Shown here: positions 13,748-21,922 of the stretch, piece after piece
Layout of the letters: each line of letters begins with the position of its first letter
Numbering within the stretch: position 1 is the first letter of the stretch
Made by a program: the position numbers and the translations under genes
Assembly (NCBI GenBank): GCA_964582415.1
Contig: CAZOSF010000040.1
Location: 1-22,447 of the forward strand
Origin: CAZOSF01 sp964582415
GTDB lineage: Bacteria > Bacteroidota > Bacteroidia > Flavobacteriales > Flavobacteriaceae
DNA: 22,447 nt
Direction of reading: 5' to 3'
Notes under the pieces: model-generated
What the model saw: the letters and a program-made list of their open reading frames with translations, nothing else
What the model was told of the DNA's origin: nothing
Databases searched by the model: none

Positions 13748-14650
13748 ATGTCTTCCCAAAAACGATTGACCCGAGCTTATGATACCGCTCGAAGAATTCC
13801 CTTCAACAACCAATCGAAATTCATCATTTTTAGCGATTGCCATCGCGGAGACAATAGCTTTGCGGATGATTTTGCAAACAATCGCAACATCTATTTTCAT
13901 GCATTAAAGACCTATTTCGACCAAGGATTTACCTATTGCGAATTGGGCGATGGCGATGAACTTTGGGAAAACATCGACTTCCGTTCCATCTTTGAAGTTC
14001 ACCATAATGTATATTTTTTGCTTCAACGGTTTTATCAAGAGAAACGTTTGTACCGTTTGGTTGGAAATCACGATATGGTCTATAAAAACAAGCGGTATGT
14101 GGAAAAGCACTTGTTTACGTATTTCGATAAAATAAGTGGGGAAGACAAACCGCTTTTCCCAGGCATTGAATTTTCTGAAGGATTGATATTGGAACATGAG
14201 GAAACGGGGCAAGAACTTTTCTTAACCCATGGACATCAAGCCGATTTTATGAATTACGTGGGTTGGAAATGGAACCGTTTTATGGTTAGGGCGCTATGGC
14301 GACAGTTACAAGTATTCGGAATTGGGGACCCAACAAGTCCGGCGAAAAATTACCGCGAACTCATTAAAGTAGAGCGACGCACCAAAAAATGGATCGTAAA
14401 TAGTAACCATCAATTCACCATTACAGGACATACACACAGGCCCCGATTTCCAGAGCCTGGAGAAATTCCTTATTTCAACGATGGAAGTTGTGTTCACCCA
14501 CGAAGTATCACTGGGTTGGAAATCGTTGACGGAGCTATTTCACTCATTAAATGGCATATCGAAACCTCCGATGACGGTGTCCTAAAAGTGATTCGGGTGC
14601 TTTTGGAGGGACCTCAACGCTTGGAAGATTACCAAACTCTGGTTTCATAA
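13748..14650 (+). CDS. Calcineurin-like metallophosphoesterase
   Basis: The 300-residue protein has all blocks of the two-metal phosphoesterase fold in order: S-D30-C-H32, G-D68-G-D, G-N107-H108-D109, T-H161-G-H163 and G-H228-T-H230. No signal peptide is present. The D-C-H variant of the first block, the G-D-G-D-E-L-W-E block and the length set it apart from the LpxH and MPPED groups. The substrate cannot be named. It is a single gene between a terminator and the rnf operon, with 166 bp behind it. In that spacer I see only an AT-rich inverted repeat (14701-14727). Confidence 0.88.
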   Translation: MSSQKRLTRAYDTARRIPFNNQSKFIIFSDCHRGDNSFADDFANNRNIYFHALKTYFDQGFTYCELGDGDELWENIDFRSIFEVHHNVYFLLQRFYQEKRLYRLVGNHDMVYKNKRYVEKHLFTYFDKISGEDKPLFPGIEFSEGLILEHEETGQELFLTHGHQADFMNYVGWKWNRFMVRALWRQLQVFGIGDPTSPAKNYRELIKVERRTKKWIVNSNHQFTITGHTHRPRFPEPGEIPYFNDGSCVHPRSITGLEIVDGAISLIKWHIETSDDGVLKVIRVLLEGPQRLEDYQTLVS

Positions 14651-14816
14651 TACATCCTTTATTCCATCGTCACTAAATACTCTTATACAAGTGATGTAGT
14701 GGAAAAAAATAACCTATAGTTTTTTCCAATAACTAGAAACTGATTTCTCTCATTTAGCGGCCCATTTCATTACAGTACATTAGTTCCTCTGAATCAACCC
14801 ATTTACCAAAAGATCA

Positions 14817-15248
14817 ATGGCTGTTCATCTAGGAAACGAAACCACTTTCACCCACATGGGGAGTGTATCAAAAATAAGAGGTACCTCTGTTTTTGTAACC
14901 CTCAACCAAAATGTGCATTGTGCTTCCTGTAATGCCAAATCGGCTTGTGGTGTTTCAGAAAATCCCACCCGAGAGATTGAAATCATCAATCCTTCCGATT
15001 CGTTTAAGGTGAATGAATTGGTACAGGTGGTTTTGAAAAAGAAAGTAGGTATGAATGCCGTATTTTGGGCCTATTTCGTCCCTTTTTTACTGCTGGTAAC
15101 GGTATTGGCGTCCACCGCTGTTTTTCTTGCTGAATGGCAGTCGGGGTTGTTGGCACTTGCTATTCTCGTTCCCTACTATGTGATGCTCCATCAACTGAAT
15201 ACTTTTTTCAAAAGAAAATTGCAGGTATCGATTCAAAAAATGACATGA
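14817..15248 (+). CDS. RseC/MucC-family membrane protein (SoxR-reducing system type)
   Basis: The 143-residue protein matches the RseC/MucC family. The N-terminal half has a beta-rich segment with a cysteine cluster C-x2-C-x5-C (C35, C38, C44) in V-H-C-A-S-C-N-A-K-S-A-C-G. The C-terminal half has two membrane helices (about 79-100 and 107-125), and a basic tail follows. In gammaproteobacteria RseC works with the Rsx (Rnf) complex in reducing SoxR. In Bacteroidota a member commonly heads the rnf operon, as here, where its stop codon is one base before the rnfB start. It probably supports assembly or redox coupling of Rnf; this is inferred from position and family. The first ATG fits because M-x-H-x-x-x-x-T-F-T-H precedes the conserved G-x-V start. 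Confidence 0.87.
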   Translation: MAVHLGNETTFTHMGSVSKIRGTSVFVTLNQNVHCASCNAKSACGVSENPTREIEIINPSDSFKVNELVQVVLKKKVGMNAVFWAYFVPFLLLVTVLASTAVFLAEWQSGLLALAILVPYYVMLHQLNTFFKRKLQVSIQKMT

Positions 15249-15249
15249 A

Positions 15250-16173
15250 ATGACCTTATCGATTTTATATGGATCCATTTTACTAACCTCCGTTGGGGGT
15301 ATCGCTGCCGTATTGCTTTTTCTGATATCAAAAAAGTTCTATGTCTATGAGGATCCAAAAATCGAAGAAGTGGAAGAGGTACTCCCAGCTGCCAACTGCG
15401 GCGGTTGTGGCTCTCCCGGTTGTCGGGCATTTGCCGAAAAACTAGTGTATTCTGAAGATATTTCCGATCTCTTCTGTCCCGTAGGAGGAAATGAGGTAAT
15501 GAAACAGGTTGCAGAAATTTTAGGTAAGGAAGTGGCCAAACAGGATCCAAAAGTGGCGGTGGTACGTTGCCAGGGAAGTTGTGAGGTCCGTCCAAAAACC
15601 ACTGAATATCAAGGGCCAAGATCCTGTGCTATTTCTGCATTGGTGTATGGAGGTGAAACCGATTGCCAGTATGGTTGTTTGGGGGACGGCGATTGTGTAA
15701 CCGCCTGTACTTTCGATGCCATGTATATGGATGAGGCTACTGGGTTGCCCGTAGTTATCACCGATAAATGTACTTCATGTGGTGCCTGTGTCACCGCGTG
15801 TCCAAGAAATATTATTGAATTACGCCCAAAAAATAAACGAGACCTCAAAATATATGTGGGTTGTTTGAATGAAGACAAGGGAGGTATTGCGAAAAAAGCC
15901 TGTGACGTTGCCTGTATTGGCTGTTCAAAGTGTGAAGATGTTTGTCCGAAAGGTGCCATTACAATGAATGGCTCTCTAGCTTACATCGATCCAGAGGTTT
16001 GTACGTTATGCAGAAAATGCGTGGAAGTATGCCCAACACATTCCATCATTGAAACGAACTTCCCTCCCAAAAAGGTAAAAGTGCAGGAGAAAACCCCTAT
16101 TGAACAAGAAACTGTGGCCGCTGTAAAAGAAGCTACAGTAACTGCCAATGTAAAAACCGGTAACGATGCTTAA
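15250..16173 (+). CDS. rnfB: Rnf complex subunit B, long multi-cluster form
   Basis: The 307-residue protein has one N-terminal membrane helix (about 4-26). The RnfB-specific [4Fe-4S] site follows (C50, C53, C58 and C76 in N-C-G-G-C-G-S-P-G-C). After that come ferredoxin-type clusters: C139-x3-C-x5-C-x3-C153, C174-x2-C-x2-C-x3-C184, C222-x2-C-x2-C-x3-C232 and C251-x2-C-x2-C-x3-C261. Further cysteines lie at 107, 111, 126, 205 and 218. The 25 cysteines could hold up to six clusters, more than in the short E. coli RsxB (about 190 residues). RnfB accepts electrons from reduced ferredoxin and passes them to the membrane part. The acidic/lysine-rich tail (about 272-307) looks flexible. The last 8 nt overlap rnfC. 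Confidence 0.95.
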   Translation: MTLSILYGSILLTSVGGIAAVLLFLISKKFYVYEDPKIEEVEEVLPAANCGGCGSPGCRAFAEKLVYSEDISDLFCPVGGNEVMKQVAEILGKEVAKQDPKVAVVRCQGSCEVRPKTTEYQGPRSCAISALVYGGETDCQYGCLGDGDCVTACTFDAMYMDEATGLPVVITDKCTSCGACVTACPRNIIELRPKNKRDLKIYVGCLNEDKGGIAKKACDVACIGCSKCEDVCPKGAITMNGSLAYIDPEVCTLCRKCVEVCPTHSIIETNFPPKKVKVQEKTPIEQETVAAVKEATVTANVKTGNDA

Positions 16174-17494
16174 GACATTTCCAAAAGGAGGAATTCATCC
16201 TGCCGAAAATAAGTTAACGGCAACAAAACCTATTAAAAGGGCGTCGATACCTAACACGGTGTATGTGCCCATCGCTCAGCATATAGGAATTCCCTCTGAG
16301 GTTATCGTAGACAGAAAGGACAAAGTTCAAATAGGACAAGTAATTGCCAAATCTGGGGGGTATGTTTCCTCCAATATCCACTCCCCTGTTGCCGGTACTG
16401 TGACTAAAATCGATATGATCGTGGATAGCAGTGGCTATAAAAAGCAATGTATTGTTATTCGTACCGATCCAAAAGACGAATCGAATTCCAATGTGCCCGA
16501 ATTCCCTTTGAAGCGTGAAATTCATATGGCGCAGGAAGACATTCTCCAACATATTACCGATTCGGGAATTGTTGGTTTGGGTGGTGCCACATTTCCGTCT
16601 CATGTCAAATTAGATTTAAAAAACGATCATCGAGTAGACTACCTACTAATCAATGGAGTGGAATGTGAACCGTATCTCACCGCCGACCATCGGTTGATGT
16701 TGGAAAAAGCGGATGAGATAATTGTGGGAATACAAATCCTGATGCGCGCCCTTCATATTAAAAAGGTAGTCATCGGGATCGAAAACAATAAAAGGGATGC
16801 GATTGAAGTGCTTAAAAAGGCCTCCCAGGTGGACGACAGAATTCAAGTCGCTGCCCTACAGGTAAAGTATCCCCAAGGAAGTGAAAAACAGCTCATCAAA
16901 GCCATCTTAAATCGAGAAGTGCCAAAAGGGGGGTTGCCCATCGATGTTGGAGTGATTGTACATAATGTGGGAACCATTTATGCCATTTATCAAGCCGTTC
17001 AACACAATCAACCACTCACCGAACGCGTGGTTACGGTCACCGGGAAAAAGCTGGAACAACCTTCCAATTTTTGGGTGAAAATTGGAACGCCTATCAAAGA
17101 TCTATTGGAAGAAGTGGGAGGTGTCCCTGAAGATACCCGAAAAATCCTCAACGGTGGACCGATGATGGGAAAAGCCCTAAAAAATTTGGATGTTCCTGTT
17201 ACTAAAGGTACTTCCGGCATACTGGTTATTCCCGAAGAAGAAGCAAGCAGACTGGAACCTCAAAATTGTATCCGTTGTAGCAATTGTGTCTTTGTATGCC
17301 CAATGGGTCTGGAGCCGCATTTGCTCATGAACCTATCCGAAAAAGGGTTCTACGAAAGGGCGCGGGAAGAGGATATCATGACCTGCATCGAATGTGGTTC
17401 GTGCAGTTATGTTTGTCCGTCGCACCGTCCCCTGCTCGATTATATCCGATTTGGAAAAAGCATCGTCAAAAAACTAAAAACAGCATCCAATTAA
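16166..17494 (+). CDS. rnfC: Rnf complex subunit C (NADH-binding)
   Basis: The 442-residue protein starts T-F-P-K-G-G-I-H-P and has a lipoyl-like beta domain (S-P-V-A-G-T-V at 73-79). The nucleotide/FMN-binding region follows with G-L-G-G-A-T-F-P (137-144) and N-G-V-E-C-E-P-Y (163-170), then two [4Fe-4S] sites: C368/C371/C374/C378 and C407/C410/C413/C417. It is the peripheral subunit where NAD+ is reduced with ferredoxin electrons, or the reverse. The length is close to the core form without the long repeat tail of E. coli RsxC (740 residues). It starts inside rnfB by an 8-nt overlap, and rnfD follows after 2 nt. Confidence 0.96.
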   Translation: MLKTFPKGGIHPAENKLTATKPIKRASIPNTVYVPIAQHIGIPSEVIVDRKDKVQIGQVIAKSGGYVSSNIHSPVAGTVTKIDMIVDSSGYKKQCIVIRTDPKDESNSNVPEFPLKREIHMAQEDILQHITDSGIVGLGGATFPSHVKLDLKNDHRVDYLLINGVECEPYLTADHRLMLEKADEIIVGIQILMRALHIKKVVIGIENNKRDAIEVLKKASQVDDRIQVAALQVKYPQGSEKQLIKAILNREVPKGGLPIDVGVIVHNVGTIYAIYQAVQHNQPLTERVVTVTGKKLEQPSNFWVKIGTPIKDLLEEVGGVPEDTRKILNGGPMMGKALKNLDVPVTKGTSGILVIPEEEASRLEPQNCIRCSNCVFVCPMGLEPHLLMNLSEKGFYERAREEDIMTCIECGSCSYVCPSHRPLLDYIRFGKSIVKKLKTASN

Positions 17495-17496
17495 AA

Positions 17497-18510
17497 ATGG
17501 CTGAAGGGCATATCATAGTATCGGCATCACCGCATGTTCATTCCGAGAGAACTTCCAAAAGGGTAATGTTCGATGTTATCATCGCCCTAATGCCAGCCTT
17601 TTTGGTATCATTGTATCTCTTTGGCATCAACGCATTGCTGCTCACTTCCGTTGCTGTAATATCCTGTATCCTATTTGAATATCTAATTCAGAAATTCCTT
17701 CTGAAAACCGAAACCACCGTTGGGGATGGTTCTGCCTTGCTCACCGGAATCCTGCTTGCCTTCAACCTACCGGCCACTTTGCCCTTATGGATGGTGGTTT
17801 TGGGAAGTCTAGTGGCGATAGGCATTGCGAAGTTGTCTTTTGGCGGATTGGGACATAACATTTTTAATCCAGCCCTTGTAGGAAGGGTATTTCTCTTTAT
17901 CTCCTTCCCTGCTCAGATGTCGGCTTGGCCCACACCTTTTGAAAACAACTTTAGTCTGGTTGACGCAATTACCGGAGAAACCACCTTGGGCATCATAAAA
18001 GAAGGGCTGATGTACGGAGAAACACTTTCTTCTATGGCCAATGAATTACCAACGACCACACAGTTGCTGATTGGCACCACCAGTGGTTCCGCTGGAGAAA
18101 TGTCGGCATTGGCTTTGATTGTCGGTGGTCTCTTTCTTTTGGCGCGTAAAGTAATAACCTGGCACATCCCCATAACCATTTTGGTTTCCATGGCACTTTT
18201 CACCGGCATCTTTTGGATGATCGATCCCGAACAGTATGCCAACCCTATCATCCATCTTCTTTCCGGAGGTGCCATTTTGGGTGCCTTCTATATGGCCACC
18301 GATTTGGTAACAAGCCCCATGACAAAAAAAGGGATGGTGGTTTTCGCCCTTGGTATTGCTGTCATCACGGTGGTGATCCGGCTGTTCGGGGCCTATCCTG
18401 AAGGCATCTCTTTTGCCATTTTGATTATGAATGCCTTTGTGCCCCTTATCAACGTATACTTTAAACCAAGGCGCTTTGGAAGTAAAATCAAAGCAAAAAT
18501 CGTGAAGTGA
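17497..18510 (+). CDS. rnfD: Rnf complex subunit D (flavin-binding membrane subunit)
   Basis: The 337-residue membrane protein begins M-A-E-G-H-I-I-V-S-A-S-P-H and has about nine hydrophobic segments. G-D-G-S-A-L-L-T-G (76-84), G-G-L-G-H-N-I-F-N-P-A (116-126) and A-T-D-L-V-T-S-P (267-274) are typical of RnfD/NqrB. The segment D156-A-I-T-G-E-T162 sits where these proteins carry the covalent FMN threonine (consensus D-x-x-S/T-G-A-T); the alanine is a glutamate here. A longer frame from 17284 exists, but its first 71 residues are the rnfC sequence read in another frame, so the ATG at 17497, two bases after the rnfC stop, is used. The stop overlaps the start of rnfG. Confidence 0.95.
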   Translation: MAEGHIIVSASPHVHSERTSKRVMFDVIIALMPAFLVSLYLFGINALLLTSVAVISCILFEYLIQKFLLKTETTVGDGSALLTGILLAFNLPATLPLWMVVLGSLVAIGIAKLSFGGLGHNIFNPALVGRVFLFISFPAQMSAWPTPFENNFSLVDAITGETTLGIIKEGLMYGETLSSMANELPTTTQLLIGTTSGSAGEMSALALIVGGLFLLARKVITWHIPITILVSMALFTGIFWMIDPEQYANPIIHLLSGGAILGAFYMATDLVTSPMTKKGMVVFALGIAVITVVIRLFGAYPEGISFAILIMNAFVPLINVYFKPRRFGSKIKAKIVK

Positions 18511-19097
18511 TGGGAAAACGAGCGTCCACATTTTATAGCATGACAACCACCCTTATCATCATTACGGTGATTGCCGGCGTCTCCCTTGGTCTTGTCAATG
18601 ATATCACCAAAGGGCCAAAAGCTCAAGCACGATTGGAACGAAAAATCAACGCATTAAAAAACGTGCTACCGGAATTCACCAACAATCCTGTTGAAGAATT
18701 GGCACTTTTAAAAATTGAAGGAATTGAAGATAGCTCGGAAGTCTATCCGGGAAAACAAGGGAAAACCCCCTCGGGTGTCGCCGTAGTGGGTGCTTCAAAT
18801 AAAGGATTCAATGGTTTGGTTAAGGTAATGGTCGGTTTCGATTTGACCGGGAATATTCAAAATATCGAAGTATTGGAACAGAACGAAACCCCCGGTTTGG
18901 GAACCAAGGTGAAGGAGGATAAATTCATCCGGCAATTCCGAGGACAAAACCCCGAATCATTTTCACTTAAGGTGAAAAAAGATCAGGGTGATGTGGATGC
19001 CCTTACGGGAGCAACGATTACCAGTCGGGCGTTTAATGAGGCGGTTCAGAATGCCTACAAGGCTTTTATGAACTACAAAAACGATAAAACGAATTAA
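18510..19097 (+). CDS. rnfG: Rnf complex subunit G (covalent FMN subunit)
   Basis: The 195-residue protein has one N-terminal membrane anchor (about 11-30) and a periplasmic FMN-binding domain. The flavinylation motif D163-A-L-T-G-A-T169 matches the ApbE target consensus D-x-x-S/T-G-A-T, so FMN should be attached to T169. P-G-L-G-T-K-V (128-134) is also conserved in RnfG/NqrC. The start codon overlaps the rnfD stop in TGATG, so I prefer the ATG at 18510 over a GTG three bases earlier. The protein receives electrons within the Rnf chain. Length is normal. No ApbE gene is in the window. Confidence 0.95.
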   Translation: MGKRASTFYSMTTTLIIITVIAGVSLGLVNDITKGPKAQARLERKINALKNVLPEFTNNPVEELALLKIEGIEDSSEVYPGKQGKTPSGVAVVGASNKGFNGLVKVMVGFDLTGNIQNIEVLEQNETPGLGTKVKEDKFIRQFRGQNPESFSLKVKKDQGDVDALTGATITSRAFNEAVQNAYKAFMNYKNDKTN

Positions 19098-19098
19098 A

Positions 19099-19446
19099 AT
19101 GGCCACAACGCTTAGTCAGAAACAAAACTTTCTNNNNNNNNNNNNNNNNNNNNNNNNNNNNNNNNNNNNNNNNNNNNNNNNNNNNNNNNNNNNNNNNNNN
19201 NNNNNNNNNNNNNNNNNNNNNNNNNNNNNNNNNGCCATTGATGCCATTGGAATGGGTATCGGTTTTACCATTGCCCTTACTACCTTGGGACTCACCCGTG
19301 AAATCTTGGGAAATGGAAGTTTATTCAACTTTAAACTGGTTAGTGAAGATACCAGTACCTTAATATTGTTCATCCTTCCACCAGGAGCTTTTATCGCCTT
19401 GGCGTATTTAAGTGCGGTATTTAACAGAATTACCAAAACCAACTAG
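19099..19446 (+). CDS. rnfE: Rnf complex subunit E (interrupted by assembly gap)
   Basis: Only the first 11 residues and the last 70 or so are readable, on either side of 100 N. The C-terminal part (A-I-D-A-I-G-M-G-I-G-F-T ... T-R-E-I-L-G-N-G ... I-L-P-P-G-A-F) is typical of RnfE/NqrD. The family is about 195-230 residues, so about 115 residues are missing, including both conserved cysteine regions that help form the [2Fe-2S] centre shared with RnfA. The identity is supported by position between rnfG and rnfA. It starts one base after the rnfG stop, and its stop is two bases before rnfA. The missing part is probably an assembly artefact. Confidence 0.9.
   Translation: MATTLSQKQNFXXXXXXXXXXXXXXXXXXXXXXXXXXXXXXXXXXAIDAIGMGIGFTIALTTLGLTREILGNGSLFNFKLVSEDTSTLILFILPPGAFIALAYLSAVFNRITKTN
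19134..19233. other. Assembly gap (100 N) inside rnfE
   Basis: Exactly 100 N, a placeholder of unknown true size. From the expected RnfE length about 345 bp are likely missing. Confidence 0.97.
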
Positions 19447-19448
19447 TT

Positions 19449-20024
19449 ATGGAATATATACTCATCCTAATAGCTGCCGTTTTTGTAAACAATATTGTCC
19501 TCTCACAATTCTTGGGAATTTGTCCGTTTCTGGGCGTTTCCAATAAAGTTTCCACCTCCATCGGAATGTCCGGCGCCGTTTTATTTGTGATGACGATTGC
19601 TACTTTAGTAACCTACCTCGTTTATCAATTTGTTTTAGCTCCTATTGGATTAGAATATCTTCGAACCATTACCTTTATTTTGGTCATTGCCTCTTTGGTA
19701 CAAATGGTAGAAATCATCCTGAAAAAAGCGAGTCCGGCTTTGTATCAAGCCCTTGGTGTCTTTTTACCTTTGATTACCACCAACTGTGCCGTGCTGGGAG
19801 TAGCGATTTTGGCCTTAGGTCTTGAAAATGCCAGTTTACTAAAAGCTGTCTTTTTTGCCATTGCCAATTCCCTTGGTTTTGCCTTGGCACTCATTCTTTT
19901 TGCCAGTATCAGAGAACAATTGGAACTGGCCGATATTCCGGAAGGAATGAAAGGCGTCCCCATTAATCTTTTGGTGGCAGGCATCTTATCCTTAGCCTTT
20001 TTAGGATTTACCGGATTGGTTTAA
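19449..20024 (+). CDS. rnfA: Rnf complex subunit A
   Basis: The 191-residue integral membrane protein has six hydrophobic segments and the hallmark cysteines C25 (F-L-G-I-C-P-F-L-G-V) and C113 (I-T-T-N-C-A-V-L-G). With the matching pair in RnfE these bind an intramembrane [2Fe-2S] cluster in the ion channel region. The N-terminus (M-E-Y-I-L-I-L-I-A-A-V-F-V-N-N-I-V-L-S-Q) is close to the RnfA consensus. It is the last gene of the operon and is followed by a terminator-like hairpin. RnfA and NqrE are homologous, but the presence of RnfB and RnfC with iron-sulfur motifs decides for Rnf. Confidence 0.96.
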   Translation: MEYILILIAAVFVNNIVLSQFLGICPFLGVSNKVSTSIGMSGAVLFVMTIATLVTYLVYQFVLAPIGLEYLRTITFILVIASLVQMVEIILKKASPALYQALGVFLPLITTNCAVLGVAILALGLENASLLKAVFFAIANSLGFALALILFASIREQLELADIPEGMKGVPINLLVAGILSLAFLGFTGLV

Positions 20025-20062
20025 TTCCGAAATGAAAATTTCAATTTTAAATGTCCCAAAAT

Positions 20063-20108
20063 AAAGAGTCCTGACTAACTTCTATTACAAAGTAACCAGG
20101 ACCCTTTT
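20063..20108. terminator. Terminator between rnfA and the Complex I operon
   Basis: AAAGAGTCCTG (20063-20073) pairs with CAGGACCCTTT (20097-20107) with one mismatch, and a long loop lies between. T follows on the plus side, and A-rich sequence on the left gives a T-run on the minus strand. It sits between two convergent operons and could serve both. Confidence 0.7.
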
Positions 20109-20136
20109 GACACAAGCTCATGAAAATCTTGTTATA

Positions 20137-20478
20137 TCATTTTTCCTTTTCGCCATTGTTCCAATAATGTGGATCGGCATCTTCGGTTTTTTGTTCCCAA
20201 TAATCCGGTGTCACCCTACGGCCATCGAAAGTTTTCAAGCGCCGTTGGTATACCCAAATAGTGGGATTGAAAACCATATCGGTGACTCCTAAGGTATATA
20301 ATTGAGGATCATCTTCTGTTTTTCGGTTCTCCTCTTCTACAATTGTTTCAAAACCATTGTGTTTTAAGAGTCGTTCTAAGAAATCACATCGGTCTTTCGT
20401 GATTCCCTTCTCAACAAAAGTAACCCTTGTTTCACCTATCGATCCGAATGAATGTTTCCCTTCTAAAGACATAACCAT
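20137..20478 (-). CDS. Small conserved-looking protein of unknown function, coupled to nuoN
   Basis: The 113-residue soluble protein has no signal peptide or membrane segment. It is charged, with an acidic run (V-E-E-E-N-R-K-T-E-D-D-P near 46-57) and a tyrosine/tryptophan-containing C-terminal part (F-N-P-T-I-W-V-Y, P-D-Y-W-E-Q, P-H-Y-W-N-N). I do not recognise the family. Its first ATG overlaps the nuoN stop in TAATG, which suggests translational coupling; a second ATG at codon 3 is an equally possible start. The location at the end of a Complex I operon could mean a role with that complex, but this is position only. The antisense frame is short and unremarkable. Confidence 0.72.
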   Translation of the reverse strand: MVMSLEGKHSFGSIGETRVTFVEKGITKDRCDFLERLLKHNGFETIVEEENRKTEDDPQLYTLGVTDMVFNPTIWVYQRRLKTFDGRRVTPDYWEQKTEDADPHYWNNGEKEK

Positions 20479-21905
20479 TAATTTAGATGCGTACTTAACT
20501 GATCAATAAAGTCATATAGCGGACTGTAAATACCTAATATCAAAATACCCAATACCGTAATTAGCAATCCGATTCGCATATAGATGTCATTTTTGAAAAA
20601 CGGAATAGGGTGGTCACTTTTTCTTAAAAACATGGCACGAACCACCAAAAGGTAGTAATAGAGTGATATGGTGACATTTACCACAGCAATGAATACCAGC
20701 CAATAATATCCTTCACTCGCCGCGGCTGTGAATAGGAAGAATTTACCAAAGAATCCCGCCACTGGAGGGATTCCCGCCAAAGAGAATAGGGCTAACATCA
20801 TCACCAAACTCAAATTGGGATTGCTGCGATACATTCCATCGTAATCGGAAATCAATTCCTTGCCTGTATTGGATGATATGGCTTGAACCACACCAAATGC
20901 CGCTAAGTTGGAGAAGATATAGATCAGGACGAAATAGATAACGGTGGTGGTGCCTAAATGACTGCCCGTCATCAACCCTAAGAGAATGAAACCTGCTTGT
21001 GCTATAGAGGAAAAGGCCAAAAAACGTTTCATATTTTGCTGACGTAATGCAAACAGGTTTCCAATAAACATAGTGGCTATTGCCAATACGTAAAGCATTT
21101 TCTCCCAAAGGTCCATGAGCGGCTTCATCACGGTGAACAGTAGGATCATCAGAATGAAAACAGCAGCCCCTTTGGACACAACCGACAAATAAGAAGCAAC
21201 TCCTATTGGGGCACCTTCATACACATCGGCGGTCCAGAAATGGAAGGGCACTAACGAAATCTTGAAGGCAAGACCTGCAAAAAACAAAACAAAACCGAGG
21301 AGCATCAAATTGGAAGCCGTCATATTTTCAGCCATCCTATCAAAGAAGATACTTCCCGATCCGGCGTACATCAATGAGATGCCAAAAAGCAGTAGACCGG
21401 ATGCCAAAGCAGCCGATAAAATCATTTTTATCCCCGCCTCACTGGATTGCCTTTTTGAAACCTCATAAGCGGCTAGGGCTGCAATAGGAAGGGTGGAAAG
21501 TTCCAATCCGATATAAAACATCAAGAAATCTCCTGCCGATAGCAAGAAATAAATTCCTAACAAGGAAGCAAACAATAGCGCCATAAATTCCACCCCGCGT
21601 CCCAATGGAAATAGATTTTTCTGAATCCAATGTGCCGATTGCAGCAGTACGATGAAAACACCAATATTAAGGATGTTCTTCAAAAACTGAATCAGCTCTG
21701 TGGTTCGGAACATTCCTCCAAAAAGTACAGATTCTACCATAGGGAAGAACCCCACCAAGGTATGAATGGCAAACAACAAGATGGCTAAATGAACCACACT
21801 TTCCTTTTTATTTTTGGGAAGCACTAGCTCGAAAATCAGCAGCAGAAGAATGATTCCTAAAAGGAACCCTTCATGTCTCATCGCTAAAAAGTCTGTTATA
21901 CTCAT
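20478..21905 (-). CDS. nuoN: NADH-quinone oxidoreductase subunit N (Complex I)
   Basis: The 475-residue protein is one of the three antiporter-like membrane subunits of Complex I, with about 14 hydrophobic helices. F-Y-I-G-L-E-L-S-T-L-P (130-140) contains the conserved glutamate of the proton channel. F-K-I-S-L-V-P-F-H-F-W-T-A-D-V-Y-E-G-A-P holds the conserved lysine and histidine of transmembrane helices 7-8, and S-L-A-G-I-P-P-V-A-G-F-F-G-K-F is the classic NuoN signature. It works with NuoM and NuoL in proton translocation. It follows nuoM by 17 nt, the usual nuoLMN order. Length is normal. The following small gene overlaps its stop by one base. Confidence 0.97.
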   Translation of the reverse strand: MSITDFLAMRHEGFLLGIILLLLIFELVLPKNKKESVVHLAILLFAIHTLVGFFPMVESVLFGGMFRTTELIQFLKNILNIGVFIVLLQSAHWIQKNLFPLGRGVEFMALLFASLLGIYFLLSAGDFLMFYIGLELSTLPIAALAAYEVSKRQSSEAGIKMILSAALASGLLLFGISLMYAGSGSIFFDRMAENMTASNLMLLGFVLFFAGLAFKISLVPFHFWTADVYEGAPIGVASYLSVVSKGAAVFILMILLFTVMKPLMDLWEKMLYVLAIATMFIGNLFALRQQNMKRFLAFSSIAQAGFILLGLMTGSHLGTTTVIYFVLIYIFSNLAAFGVVQAISSNTGKELISDYDGMYRSNPNLSLVMMLALFSLAGIPPVAGFFGKFFLFTAAASEGYYWLVFIAVVNVTISLYYYLLVVRAMFLRKSDHPIPFFKNDIYMRIGLLITVLGILILGIYSPLYDFIDQLSTHLN

Positions 21906-21922
21906 TTCATATCCTTTTTAGG

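Noticed and set aside
14701..14727. Terminator at GGAAAAAA / TTTTTTCC behind the phosphoesterase gene
   Set aside because: The stem is nearly all A-T with an 11-nt loop and no following T-run. It is an inverted repeat only, and its role is unclear.
17284..17496. Longer N-terminus for RnfD
   Set aside because: These codons overlap the C-terminal iron-sulfur part of rnfC in another frame. The RnfD family N-terminus begins at 17497.
14817..20024. Na+-Nqr operon
   Set aside because: The gene set has RnfB and RnfC with multiple iron-sulfur motifs and the order B-C-D-G-E-A, and it lacks NqrA and NqrF. Homology of RnfD/G/E/A to Nqr subunits explains the likeness.
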